The notes under the pieces: model-generated | The model's database searches: none | What the model saw: only the letters and a program-made list of their open reading frames with translations | Told to the model about the DNA's origin: nothing | Shown here: piece by piece, positions 31,448 through 43,518 of the stretch | How positions within the stretch are numbered: position 1 is the stretch's first letter | Layout of the letters: the number at the start of each line of letters is the position of its first letter | Source of the DNA: Riptortus pedestris | Lineage: Eukaryota > Arthropoda > Insecta > Hemiptera > Alydidae | Direction: 5' to 3' | Length of the DNA stretch: 64,000 nt | Assembly: GCA_019009955.1 (NCBI GenBank) | Contig: CM032232.1 | Location: forward strand, 70,736,501-70,800,500 | Translations under genes and position numbers: made by a program

Positions 31448-31790
31448 ATAATTCTCATTAGGGGCTCAGATTAGCCATGGGAGTTAAAGCGATTACTTTA
31501 ATTTCACATGGTAAACCTAGAGTGGCGAGTTTGATTCTTGCCTGGGCAAAGGAAATTATTTAGTAACAAAATTCATTAAATAACATCGTAAGTCCCACCC
31601 TGGCTAGAAAAGTGTGGTAGTCTATAGATAACCCGTTCCAATTAGCCTCAGTTGCAAAAACGTGGACGTTAATAAATAATAACAATAATTCTCATTAGAT
31701 TCCGTAGTTCCACCCTTGATAGAAAAGGATAACCCGTCCCAATTAGCCATAGTAGCATAAAGTGAACGTAATTAAATAAATAAATAAAAA
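31448..31790 (+). mobile_element. Older SINE, split by a younger SINE
   Basis: The 3' part of a tRNA-derived SINE (31698-31790: CACCCTTGATAGAAAAGG, AATTAGCCATAGTAGCATAA, then AAATAAATAAATA). Its continuation on the left of the younger insertion is only the duplicated target (31448-31460); further left is a T-run, so the 5' half is lost. Confidence 0.65.
31461..31684 (+). mobile_element. tRNA-derived SINE, copy 1, with target duplication
   Basis: About 224 bp between perfect 13-bp repeats ATAATTCTCATTA (31448-31460 and 31685-31697). The tRNA-like head has GGGGCTCAGATTAGCCATGG (box A region) and GAGTTTGATTCTTGC (box B region); the body has CACCCTGGCTAGAAAAG and the tail AATAAATAATAA. Same family as 41321-41532 and 48932-49150. 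Confidence 0.8.
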
Positions 31791-32110
31791 ATATAATTCT
31801 AACGCTTTTATTAACTTTGAAATAAAACATTGTATTTTTTTCCTTTGGTACAATTAAATGGGCTGAGGGAGAGAGAGGGAGTTAATGGTATAGTCTAAAT
31901 TGGCAGAGAGATGGCATCAGCTGAAGTGGAGCTTCCTAATGAAGTCTTGTCACCTACAAACGGTATAATTCTCTCATTCGCCGCCTCCAATGGGCGCCTC
32001 ATTATCTCTGATTGTCCCATTAATGGGCCCTAAAGGTACCCTCCAATATGCTTTATGCTTCATATTTGTTTCGGCTACTATCCATCTTTGATGTAGGCTA
32101 ATAAGATTTT

Positions 32111-32303
32111 AGCAGATTTCTCTTGAGGGAAATCAGCTGTTGAGGTGTGAGGTCCGGAGAGGAGATGACGGAAAGGAGGTCCGTTTAAACATATATTATA
32201 GACTCACACATATTCTCTGTTACTACTTCCAGACAAATATATTATGACATTATAGTAAATGAATAATCTGCTTAGTTTAAGCAGCACTGAACTTTTCGCT
32301 ATT
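32111..32303 (+). mobile_element. HINE-like repeat, strongly deleted
   Basis: TTTT then AGCAGATTTCTCTTGAGGG, a shortened GAGATGACGGAAAGGAGGTC, then AATCTGCTTAGTTTAAGCAG and GAACTTTT. Only the ends remain. Confidence 0.65.
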
Positions 32304-32319
32304 GAATTCCAGAGTAATA

Positions 32320-32788
32320 TAAAAAAAAAGTCCGTCACGCAGGGGCTGCGGTAACTAAGCTGATTTCCCACGTGCGACACGTATTTGCATTTACTTCGAA
32401 AAGTGAAAGTTCAATGAGAACAATATTGGTATTTAGACTACAAATAATAATATAACACCTTACTGTCAATATGACTCGACTAGGAGTGGGGGTTTACTGA
32501 AGACCGAATACCAAAAAATGCAAATATCTCAGTTCATAATCATGTTAGAGCAAAAACATGGACATACAACATTTACGGGGTTTGCAATAAGATTTTTTCT
32601 ATACAATTTTTCGATCCGACCTATAGTAACGGAGATATTTCGAATTTTCAAAATTCCCTCCCTCTAAACCCTCCACCCTCCCATTGGTCCATTAACGAAC
32701 TTGATCAATCTTTTTACATTAAGTGATTAAATACCAACTTTGATAACGATTATACAAAAATTACGCCCGCTAGAGCGTTAACAGACAC

Positions 32789-32846
<58 letters not shown>

Positions 32847-32862
32847 TTCAGGGAAATTTGCT
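32320..32862 (-). mobile_element. HINE-like repeat, variant 2, with TA core
   Basis: AAAAAGTCCGTCACGCAGGGG with the stem-loop, AAGCTGATTTCCCACGTG, the variant-2 block, the common middle, CGCTAGAGCGTTAACAGAC and (TA)n at 32790-32844. It then goes straight to CCTTCAGGGAAATTTGCT; the left block is deleted. Confidence 0.8.
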
Positions 32863-34330
32863 AATATGAGTTGTCTTGCTGTGTTTAGCCAGTTCAAACC
32901 GCAAGTACACTTCAAAAGGAAGTGACAACCAGTCATCTGTAGATAGCCTAAATGAAAGTCACTTCAAAGCTGAAATTGCAAACTTCTTTTTTTTCCCCTG
33001 AAATTAGTGTCATATTTATTTTGGTTTAATTTTTATTCCATAAAGAACTATACAAATGTATTTCTGAATTAATTTCAACTTGATTCTAACTATTTTTTAT
33101 TATTAATAATTCTATTTACATTTGTAATCTGTTGAGAGTAGTTCATATAATGCAAAAGTAACAGATGAAAAGAACGTTACATGTGCTGTCAGCCAATCTA
33201 AAAATTGTTCAAATCTTGTATACTACGACAACATAATTAAATGAATGATTAACTAATTCAAATCAACCATCATTTTTAGTACGGGGATCCCCTTAGTTAA
33301 TAAATTACTGTTAAAACAAGCTGCCACAATTGATGTGTAATCCTACTGGGCCATTATAAAATAAAGTTACCTTGTCTATTTTAAAGTAACTGCTTATGTT
33401 TTCGATAAATTGAATTTCCCAAAATGCCATTTAAGCAGCTCATGAAAGAATATGACTACAAGATAAATGTATTTATTTGGGATTAAATTGATCACTCCTC
33501 ATTTGATATATAATAATTCGAGGCATGACTACATATATCGTTAATAAATGTTTGGCTCGCTATTGAGTATTTATTTTTTCTGTAAGATGCAAACCTAAAA
33601 TAAATATAGCTTTTATGATGCTCGCAATGTTCGCCATATCTAGCTGAACACATTATTGTTAAACTCTAATTCAGTTGTTGTACGCATTTGAAGATGAAAA
33701 ATATCTGAATTCCTGAAAGATAATGAGTACATTCTGAGAAGAACCCTTTGTCTTTTAAAAAGTTGTGAAACAAGTATCTGTGAAACAGGCGCTGCATTCT
33801 AATTGGTGCATACTAATTGTGCCTAAAATGATGTTTATTCGGCCCTACTTTAACGAACTTAAGAAAAATGCTCGAGCAAGAACATATCCCTATTAAATGG
33901 AAGAAATAAGAAAAAAAATATTTTGTTTACTACACGAAATCTGAAAGACATGTATGATACGTTATCATTAATTTTAAGTAGTATATCCCCATTGTCACAG
34001 TGCCGATAGTTATTTATATTGGGTAATGCTTATCATTTCCAAGAATTTCATCTCTGGCTACTGAGTCCCAAGCGGATTTCTCTGAAATATGCCTGATGTT
34101 TTTTTATTGTTTGATACAGACATGCATTAGTAGTTCCGTTCCTTCTGTCGCGGATAACCACAGGAGGTAGCGTCATAGACAAAATAATAATTCCAATATT
34201 AATGTTTACAGAAATACCAGAATGCATTATTTTTATGGACCACGACTTCTTTAATGTCCGTTACTGGAAGGTGACAGTTATGGTAGGCATAAAAACGTAG
34301 GGTAATAAAAATATATAACTTTCCCAGGGA
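32863..34330. other. No gene seen
   Basis: AT-rich unique sequence; nothing recognised. Confidence 0.5.
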
Positions 34331-34790
34331 TCCTAGGCTCAAGTGAATGGTTATCTGGATAGACGAGCCACCCCTATTGTAATATCACACCTGTGTCGTA
34401 AAGTTCCTAACAGTGATCTCTATGAGCGAGCTGGGACTATGATCGTCAGAGTTTCTTTTTGGGAGCCGAGGTGTGGGATAAAGGATGTCCAGAGAGGCAT
34501 AGAAAAGGGATGATAGAGCGAGGGGACAATGCCACGAGAGGGATAGTAGAAAAACCGTTGGGGGCGGGTATGACGTGGCAGGTAAGGTGGCTTATCCACA
34601 GACAGGTACACCCTAAGGAGCTGCCACAAGGAGGGGCCACCTGCTAGGGGGAGCCCATAGCAACAGCCATTAAGCACCAATGGTCTAAGACGGTTCGGCC
34701 TTGCTATAATTTGTCTATGACAGAAACTTTTGAAATGCAGGCAAGACAAAGCATACTCTTCTACCATTTCATAATACTACTTCTATGTGT
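34331..34790. other. GC-richer block of unknown nature
   Basis: Composition differs from both sides. A 115-codon minus frame (34420-34767) and 62-codon plus frame (34459-34647) overlap; neither has a known domain. It may be a decayed retroelement part. Confidence 0.3.
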
Positions 34791-34832
34791 ACAAAGAGTA
34801 CTAAAGCACTACACCCTGCGTCATGCTGCAAT

Positions 34833-37067
34833 GGATTGAAGTTCAAACTAGAATTTTGCCACTGCACTTAGAAGTTAAGTGGGGGGGGGATTGAAGTTCA
34901 AACTAGAATTTTGCCACTGCACTTAGAAGTTAAGTGAGGGGGGATTGTAGTTCAAACAAGAATTTCGATACTGTAATTAAGAAGAAAAGTTAAGAGAGAT
35001 TGAAGTTCAAACTAGAATTTTGCCACTGCACTTAGAAGTTAAGTGAGGGGAGATTGTAGTTCAAACAAGAATTTCGATACTGCAATTAGAAGCTAAGTTA
35101 GGAGGGATTAAAGTTCAAACTAGAATTTTGCTACTGCAATTAGAAACTAAGTTATTAGGGATTGAAGTTCAAACTAGAATTTTGTTATAACAATTAGAAG
35201 CTAAGTTAGGAGGGATTGAAGTTCAAACTAGAACTTTGGTACTGCAATTAGAAGCTGAGTTAGGATGGATTGAAGTTCAAACTAGAATTTTGTTATAACA
35301 ATTAGAAGCTAAGTTAGGAGGGATTGAAGTTCAAACTAGAATTTTGTTATAACAATTAGAAGCTAAGTTAGGAGGGATTGAAGTTCAAACTAGAATTTTG
35401 CTACTGCAATTAGAAACTAAGTTATTAGGGATTGAAGTTCAAACTAGAATTTTGCTACTGCAATTAGAAGCTAATTGAGGAGATATTAAAGTTCAAAACA
35501 AGAATTTTGCTACTGCAATTAGAAGCTAAGTTAGGAGGGATTGAAGTTCAAACTAGAATTTTGCTATAACAATTAGAAGCTGAGTTAGGAGGGATTGAAG
35601 TTCAAACTAGAATTTTGCTATAACAATTAGAAGCTAAGTTAGGAGGGATTGAAGTTCAAACTAGAATTTTGTTATAACAATTAGAAGCTAAGTTAGGAGG
35701 GATTGAAGTTCAAACTAGAACTTTGGTACTGCAATTAGAAGCTGAGTTAGGATGGATTGAAGTTCAAACTAGAATTTTGCTACTGCAATTAGAAACTAAG
35801 TTAATAGGGATTGAAGTTCAAACTAGAACTTTGGTACTGCAGTTAGAAGCTGAGTTAGGATGGATTTAAGTTCAAACTAGAATTTTGCTACTGCAATTAG
35901 AAACTAAGTTAATAGGGATTGAAGTTCAAACTAGAACTTTGGTACTGCAGTTAGAAGCTGAGTTAGGATGGATTGAAGTTCAAACTAGAATTTTTCTACT
36001 GCAATTAGAAATTAAGTTAATAGGGATTGAAGTTCAAACTAGAACTTTGGTACTGCAATTAGAAGCTGAGTTAGGATGGATTGAAGTTCAAACTAGAATT
36101 TTGCTACTGCAATTAGAAGCTGAGTTAGGATGGATTGAAGTTCAAACTAGAATTTTGCTACCGCAATTAGAAACTAAGTTAATAGGGATTGAAGTTCAAA
36201 CTAGAATTTTTTTGCAATTAGAAGCTGAGTTAGGATGGATTGAAGTTCAAACTAGAACTTTGGTACTGCAATTAGAAGCTGAGTTAGGATGGATTGAAGT
36301 TCAAACTAGAATTTTGCTACTGCAATTAGAAGCTGAGTTAGGATGGATTGAAGTTCAAACTAGAATTTTGTTATAACAATTAGAAGCTAAGTTAGGAGGG
36401 ATTGAAGTTCAAACTAGAACTTTGGTACTGCAATTAGAAGCTGAGTTAGGATGGATTGAAGTTCAAACTAGAACTTTGGTACTGCAGTTAGAAGCTGAGT
36501 TAGGATGGATTGAAGTTCAAACTAGAATTTTTCTACTGCAATTAGAAGCTGAGTTAGGATGGATTGAAGTTCAAACTAGAATTTTGCTACTGCAATTAGA
36601 AGCTGAGTTAGGATGGATTGAAGTTCAAACTAGAATTTTGCTACTGCAATTAGAAGCTGAGTTAGGATGGATTGAAGTTCAAACTAGAATTTTGCTATAA
36701 CAATTAGAAGCTAAGTTAGGAGGGATTGAAGTTCAAACTAGAACTTTGGTACTGCAATTAGAAGCTGAGTTAGGATGGATTGAAGTTCAAACTAGAATTT
36801 TGCTACTGCAATTAGAAGCTGAGTTAGGATGGATTGAAGTTCAAACTAGAATTTTGCTACTGCAATTAGAAGCTGAGTTAGGATGGATTGAAGTTCAAAC
36901 TAGAATTTTGCTACCGCAATTAGAAACTAAGTTAATAGGGATTGAAGTTCAAACTAGAACTTTGGTACTGCAATAAGAAGCTGAGTGAGGATGGATTGAA
37001 GTTCAAACTAGAATTTTGCTACTGCAATTAGAAGATGAGTTAGGGTGGATTGAAGTTCAAACTAGAC
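34833..37067. repeat. 54-bp tandem repeat (about 41 units), 18 codons per unit
   Basis: The unit is 54 bp, starting ATTGAAGTTCAAACTAGAAT and ending GTTAGGATGG or variants. Translated on plus it reads IEVQTRILLLQLEAELGW, and the phase is kept across many units, giving open stretches at 35885-36376, 36422-36700 and 36746-36976. These stretches lack ATG and are broken by TAA in a common variant (TTATAACAATTAG). Variants recur with a 324-bp (six-unit) period between about 36370 and 36694. The first units (34833-35100) are more diverged. A minisatellite; coding use is not shown. Confidence 0.95.
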
Positions 37068-37292
37068 GAACGAATCAGTTATTTAACATATATAATCACT
37101 TTATTATATTAACGTAAGTATGCTCATTTCTGCAAATATTTTCAGTATTGTCCTACGTTATAATTTTTTGAAAATGTTGTTATGTTTCAAGTAGTGTAAT
37201 GCGCGGTCTATATACGTGCTACGGTCATGTAGTAATTCAGTCAAAGTGTATGATAGGTCTATATGAGTGCTTAAATAGCAGTCAGTTAGTAT

Positions 37293-37556
37293 ATGTTTTA
37301 TAGTAAGTCTACACTTACAGTGTTGGCAGTGGGTTCATCTTCCATTGAATTCGTTCGTCTTGAGGAAAATAAGCAACACTTAATCTCTAAAAGTAACATG
37401 CGACTGTGCTATCTAATGTTGTCTCTTGAAGAGCTAAAGCAAGTCGCCAATTTGCCCTATCCTCAAAGAATTCAGAAGAAACTTGCCAGGAAAGAAAGAA
37501 TCGTCTCAAAGCAAGTAAGTAGACTATTGAATGGGGATATTTATAATGTGCTTTGA
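37293..37556 (+). CDS. Orphan 87-codon frame, possible exon
   Basis: ATG 37293 to TGA 37554-37556. The product has a Leu/Glu/Lys-rich segment (LEELKQVANLPYPQRI, QKKLARKERIVSKQ) that looks more protein-like than other short frames here. The codons for SKQ are followed by GTAAGT (about 37513-37518), a good splice donor, so the true exon might end there. No domain is recognised and there is no visible partner exon. It lies just after the 54-bp array. A chance frame is still possible. Confidence 0.3.
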   Translation: MFYSKSTLTVLAVGSSSIEFVRLEENKQHLISKSNMRLCYLMLSLEELKQVANLPYPQRIQKKLARKERIVSKQVSRLLNGDIYNVL

Positions 37557-37599
37557 TGATGCAAAAAGAACATTGATTAGTAGTAGATGTGAAGTACAA

Positions 37600-38187
37600 T
37601 GTTCTATGTTATTTAGCCTTTCAATAATTATTTTATTTAACTCTAAGAGAAAATTTAACTTTCTAAAATTCTAAGTTTATATGTTTTGAATTGTACATAT
37701 CGGCAGTATTGGTCAGCAACCTCGTATGTCAAAGAAAATTACTTTTACTGTAGGCTTAAAAAACTGATTAAATCATTCAGTAAATGAAAATATTGATATA
37801 TTTCTTTCAATTATTTCAAGGTACAGGTGAATAATATAAAATCATATTGAATATAGCCTCAAAACAGAACATCAATAACAGTACAATTAATATAATGCAT
37901 AAATCAGAATTGATCATTTTTTTGACATACGACGTTGCTGATTAATACTGTCGAATATTGTTTCAAGTATTTCAATTCATAAAATTAGGTCATAGGAACT
38001 CAAAAATATTAGCTTCCCTTGGTTTTGGAATTTATTTGTTATAATGTAAATATGAAACAAGTAAAAAAAAAAATATATTACTTTCATTTAATTATGGAAA
38101 AAGAAAGAAAAAAAAAACGAATTAATGTAAATGCAATATTTTTCTTTGTCTTACAACAACAGTGTACTCTTCTTAATAGCCGCTTTT

Positions 38188-38234
<47 letters not shown>

Positions 38235-39200
38235 GTGTGTGTGTGTGTTCATACGTTTTTTCGTCCAGCTGACAACAGCTTCCTTAATGTTATTATGCAG
38301 ACATGGTTTAGTCATATGGTTTTATTATGTTGTAATGAATAGAGCAACAAGAGTAATATATTACGTGTAATAATTTTCCTAGCAGTAGTCCCCGGAGAAG
38401 CGGCTCCAAGTCTCATAATTACAGTCACAGTTAATGGTAGCAGTCTATCAGCTGTAAAATTGCCGGCTAGGATAAAAAGGATATCATTCATGCCAGTTCT
38501 ATTTCATCATTCTGAGTTGGTTCTATTTCATTCAACCGAAGTAGGAAAAGACTATGAGATTTTCGAAGGTATTTTTATTTTATTTTTTCTCGTTTTGACC
38601 ATTAATACTTAAAAATACATGATTTTGTCAAAGGTGGCCAAGAAAATCTATACGAAAGTGTTCTTCACCCAAGTAACAGTTTAATCGTACCCAGGGTATT
38701 AAACGCGCCACTTTTAAACTTATCATTGTAGAACTCTATATACAATGAATCCGAGTCACATAAAAATCAAAAGAAAAAATGATTAATATTGCATGATTAG
38801 GATTTAATATTGTATCCAAAATATTCTTCACTTATTTTCTCTGAAAATTTGTATGTTGGTCCAATATGTTGGGCAAGTTATTTAGTTTTTTAGATCAAGC
38901 ATCCATTGTTGTAATCAATAGTAATATTATTATTTAATATCTCTGCATCGAAACAAATGACAAAATGTGTTCTAATTTTTGTAAAATTCCTATGGTATCA
39001 AATACATTTAGTATTTTATCTTTTATTTAATTCTGTATATATCATTTTTTATAATGAATAATTTTTAAGTTAATTTGTAAAGAAATTATGGATTAATAGC
39101 GAATAGTATTGACTCTATGCTCCTTCTGTAATTTTTTTTCTCTTAGGAATATATTCTCTTGGTCCCAATGATTTGTTCGAAGGAGAAACGTTCCGAAGCT
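37600..39200. other. No gene seen; (TA)n(TG)n microsatellite
   Basis: AT-rich sequence with a TA tract followed by TG at 38189-38248. No coding evidence. Confidence 0.5.
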
Positions 39201-39201
39201 T

Positions 39202-39604
39202 AACAGGTGAGATAGACAATATGGGGATAGTATGATTGCTAGTGAAGTAAAAGTAATTGAAAAAGGGAATTGTTAATTAAAAGTGTTATAAAACTTGTTA
39301 GCTTGGTGATTACTGGAGTTGATTGTAAGAAATTTCATTTATAAGTAAATTTAAAAAAATGAAAGCTTGGTTAATTCATGCATTGTTCGAGAGACTTGAA
39401 TTGTCTTTTAGAGCCTATTAGTTGAATTCCATCTCATTCAAGCTTAGTAGCGGACCAGATTACCATGTTTAATGTTGCGTTTTATTACTTGTGTGAACTA
39501 AAAGAGAGAGGGGGAGTTAAAGGGAAGACAAAAAAAATAAAAATAAAAAAATCGAAACTTCCTGTGTACTCAAGGTTTAGATGACTTGGATAGGAGAAAA
39601 TACC
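39202..39604 (+). repeat. 0.4-kb direct repeat, copy 1
   Basis: From AACAGGTGA through GGGGATAGTATGATTG, AAGAAATTTCATTTATAAG and GGGGGAGTTAAAGGGAAGAC to GATGACTTGGATAGGAG. It is colinear with 40797-41170 at about 80-85 percent by eye. No element hallmarks; origin unknown. Confidence 0.8.
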
Positions 39605-39803
39605 TATAATTTGTGCTCATTAAGAATATCGATCTGATGCTTTTAAACGGATATTTTTATATTTTCATTTTCACATGTTATAATTTTAAATAATGGGCAG
39701 CAAAATATTTTGGGAAATTCAATTAAAATAGTAGTAGAAGTAAGCCGTGTGGTATTAACACATACACAAGTTAATATCAGATTGCAGTTTTTGACACAAA
39801 CAT

Positions 39804-40345
39804 TTTTAGGAAATTTCTCTCAAGAGAAATTTTTTATGGAAGTTCTACTCATGGAGACGGTTTCCATCGATGTCCATGGATCCTACCTAGGTGATGACGA
39901 AAACGAAGTACGTTCGAAATTATATGTATACATGACTGTTGCCATTCAAGCGGTCGAAATTTTTAAATATTCGATATTTAAGCGTTTCAGGAAAAAGTAA
40001 AGATCAAGTTTATTAACGGCTGAAATCGGATAGGAGGGGCGAGGAAATCGAAAGTTCTAAGTATTTCGGATATTATGGGTCAGATCGGAACAATGTATGG
40101 AACCGATCCTGTCGCACATTTAATGCTCTTTAAGTGTTGTTCTTTTCATTTTTTTTTTCCTCCATGTCAAATATTAAGGGAGATATTTGCATATTGGCAT
40201 ATTCTTGTATTCAGTATTTCAGTAAGCCCAAACTTCTGGTATTTTCAGACGTCAGTAATCTCCCAATCCTACTTATATCATTAAACAATAAGCTGGTAAA
40301 GCATGAAACCTCTTATTTCTATTGTAAGTATCAAATTTGGATTTT
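39804..40345 (+). mobile_element. HINE-like repeat, variant 2, old copy
   Basis: Left end TTTTTAGGAAATTTCTCTCAAG, TGTCCATGGATCCTACCTAGG, GATGACGAAAACGAAGTACG, a mini tract ATATGTATACATG in place of (TA)n, the common middle and the variant-2 block. The right end is lost. Confidence 0.65.
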
Positions 40346-40796
40346 AACAAACCCTATATCTCAGTTATTACTAATTGGTTTGAAAAACGTTATAGAATCA
40401 ATACACCCTTGACATACATTCAAAGCTGTACAATAATTTTACAGCATTAAATGTATTCTTAAAAGATGTTGAACAACTATTATTTTTGTTCAACATTTTT
40501 TTGTAATTTGAATATTTGAATTTTCTTGTATTCAGCCTTCAATAAAACCATTCTTCTGATGAATAGGTTATTATTTCAAGTTACTGAGTCTCTGAACATC
40601 TCATGCCAGCTTATATTTTAATTCCTGTTTACATAGGGTCCTACTAAGGGAGAAATTAAGAATAGATGGTGAGATGTGGAAATTTGTTTAGTTTAATAAA
40701 TAATCTCGATGATACGTATATTAACGCGCGTTCGAAAATCGAAACATAAAAACTTAACAATTGAACATTTTCTTTTTCAATTTAGGACATTTTCCC

Positions 40797-41170
40797 AACA
40801 GGTGAAATAGACAAAATATGGGGATAGTATGATTGTTAGTGAAATAAAAGTAATTTAAAAAGGGATTTGTTAAGTAAAAGTTTTATAACTTGTTATCTTG
40901 GTTATTACTGAAGTTAATAGTAAGAAATTTCATTTATAAGTAAATTTAAAAAAGAATAAGCTTGTTCAATTTATGAATTGTACATGAGACTACTAATTGT
41001 ATTTTAGAGTGAATTAGTTCAATTTCGTGTTATTCAAACTAAATACTGGACCAGATTATCATGTTTCATTTTATTCCTTGTCCGCACTAAAAGTGGGAGG
41101 GGGGGAGTTAAAGGGAAGACGAAAATAAAAAACCGAAAATTTCTAGCTCAGATGATTTACATAAGAAACG
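40797..41170 (+). repeat. 0.4-kb direct repeat, copy 2
   Basis: Same content and orientation as 39202-39604; the two are separated by about 1.2 kb that includes an old HINE-like copy. Confidence 0.8.
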
Positions 41171-41320
41171 TATTGTTCTTACGATTTTCAAACATTTGGG
41201 CGATGGTCAACATTCCAAAAATGTTATTATAAATGTTCCTCAAGAAGACAGCAATAAATAGGATTATGAATTAACAACATTAGCATAACATTATTAGATA
41301 TATAGTATATGTCCTATTAT

Positions 41321-41532
41321 AGCGGCTCAGCTTAGCCATGTGGGTTAAGGAGTTAGTTTTAATCTTTATTGGTAAACCTGGAGTCATGGGTTCTATTCTC
41401 CCGGGGGCATTAGGAATTTATTTAGTGACGAACTCATTAAATAAAATCCTTGCTAGGAAACGGTACTTACCTCTGATAATCCATCTGAATGGGCCTAATA
41501 GCATAAAGTGGACCTTAATAAATAATAACAAT
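41321..41532 (+). mobile_element. tRNA-derived SINE, copy 2
   Basis: AGCGGCTCAGCTTAGCCATG (box A region), GGGTTCTATTCTCCCGG (box B region), AATTTATTTAGTGACGAAC, TAGCATAAAGTGGACC and tail AATAAATAATAACAA. Target duplication not clear. Confidence 0.75.
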
Positions 41533-41649
41533 ATCATTTGTTAACTATTTAAAAAAATGGAATACCAGGTGAGGGATTTATGAAAATACGTTGAAGTCGA
41601 AGACATCTTTACAACTATTACTCTTTTTTTTTCTTGAATTGCCTGAAAA

Positions 41650-42041
41650 GGATGCTTTCCGTTTCCATTAGCTACCAGTTCCCATTGGGCGGAGAACAGC
41701 TGATCGAAAACCGTTGGAAAATGCCTGCCACCCCCTACACTAGGGCTGGTACGCCAGGTGCAAGACACCAGACACCGGGTTCTCTACTGTCCGTCAGGGG
41801 AATTTAAATCCCTCGGAAGGTCGGGTTGTAGCCGGTCAACCTTCTGACAACAATCGCCACTGGTGGGCATTTAAACCGTAAAGACCTTCCAGGTAGGACC
41901 ATCCTATGGTACTCTTCCCAATTGACGGTATTGAGCCTTTATTGATGTCAGGGAGGACACAGCTGATTTAGGACAAACAATGAGGGAAGGAGTTCCCTGG
42001 AAGTACGGAGCGGTTGCTGCCTCACTGAATATGCTTTGTTC
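41650..42041. other. GC-richer block of unknown nature
   Basis: A non-coding block of balanced composition between the SINE and the 256-bp tandem array. No open frame above 80 codons and no recognised motif. Confidence 0.3.
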
Positions 42042-42816
42042 ATTTCGAGAAACTAAACTGAAAAGATAATTGAGAGCCCCTATACATCCAAAAATATTTC
42101 AGTCACAGCCTAAAATTGTAGGTTAGCATCCTGATTTTTTATGTTGGCCAATTGTAGATTATTCACAAAAGACATATTACAATATTTTAATTATTATATC
42201 TCTGCTAGAAAAAAAAAACACTCCCAAAATTAAATTACGTTCCATCTACTACCATTATTCTAAATCAAATAAAATCTTTATGACTCAATAATTGGAAGCT
42301 ATTTCCAGAAACGAAACTGAAAAGATAATTGAGAGCCCCTTTACATCCAAAAATATTTTAGTCACAGCCTACAATAGTATGATAGCATACTGATTTTTTG
42401 TGTTGGCTAATTGTAGATTATTCACAAAAGACATATTTCAATGTTTTAATTATTATAACTTTGCTAGAAAAAAATACTCCAAAATTAAATTACGTTCCAT
42501 CTACTACCACAATTTCTAAATCAAATAAAATCTCTATGACTCAATAATTGGAAGCTATTTCGAGAAACTAAACTGAAAAGATAATTGAGAGCCCCTATAC
42601 ATCCAAAATATTTTAGTCACAGCCTGCAATTGTAGGTTAGCATAATGTTTTTTTGTGTTGGCCAATTGTAGATTATTCACAAAAGACATCTTACAACGTT
42701 TTATTTATTACATCTTTGCTAGAAAAAAAAAATACTCCAAATTTAATTTACGTTCCATCTACTGTCATTATTATTAAATCAAGTAAAATATATATGACTC
42801 AATAATTGGAAGCTAT
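42042..42816. repeat. Three tandem copies of a 256-259 bp unit
   Basis: Units at about 42042-42300, 42301-42556 and 42557-42816, each running from ATTTCGAGAAACTAAACTG through GATAATTGAGAGCCCC and TGTAGATTATTCACAAAAGAC to CTCAATAATTGGAAGCT. Copies differ by scattered substitutions and A-run length. No coding content; satellite-like. Confidence 0.95.
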
Positions 42817-43059
42817 GCAATAGAAACAATAAAATATTAATTATTCATATCTTCTGAACGTTGGACCAGAAATATATAATACTGCAAAATGGCTCATATA
42901 GACATTCATATGTAAGCATATAAATATATGTATACATGCATATATATTTCTCCGTTTAGCGTATGTAAACATTTCGTTAAATCCGCTTTTCTTCTCCGTT
43001 TTAAAAATTGATACATTTAAGGAAATGTTAAAATAGAGATTTGTAGGCAATAAATTTAT

Positions 43060-43262
43060 CGACAAGATTGGTTATACAATATTTTTCATCGGACTCACAA
43101 TTATTGAGACATATACTCCTGTCCAATTACCCCTTCTCTAAACCTACGTTTCTCGTCAGATTGAAGCGATTGACGAAATTGACTTTCACTTTTATGTTAA
43201 ACGTTTAAATACAGAGTTTGGTAACGATCAAATAAAAATTGCGGCTCCTAGTGCGTTAATAA
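43060..43262 (-). mobile_element. HINE-like repeat, decayed middle fragment
   Basis: GACAAGATTGGTTATACAAT, a decayed CATCGGACTCACAATTATTG, then ACGTTTAAATACAGAGTTTG and GTAACGATCAAATAAAAATT. A (TA)n tract follows at 43306-43366. Confidence 0.65.
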
Positions 43263-43303
43263 GTAAAGTATCCGTCTCTCACGTAAAAGCCGACTGAGTT
43301 TCT

Positions 43304-43305
<2 letters not shown>

Positions 43306-43366
<61 letters not shown>
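43306..43366. repeat. (TA)n microsatellite
   Basis: About 60 bp of TA, 45 bp beyond the decayed HINE-like fragment. Confidence 0.95.
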
Positions 43367-43372
<6 letters not shown>

Positions 43373-43518
43373 GGTGGAAAGATTTCCTGATTATAAAATT
43401 AGCTTTAGTTAAACAGCATCGGTATGATGGACATTTTGGACTTAAGGAAAAGTGTATATAACGACACTAATGAGATATACTAACAAGATTGTGTATGCCA
43501 CTCTTTTCTTTTATCTGA

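Noticed and set aside
34420..34767. 115-codon minus frame in the GC-richer block
   Set aside because: No recognised domain, overlapping frames on both strands; more likely a consequence of higher GC content.
35885..36976. Three open frames in the 54-bp array as real genes
   Set aside because: They start at TTG, are bounded by stops arising from unit variants, and consist only of the tandem unit.
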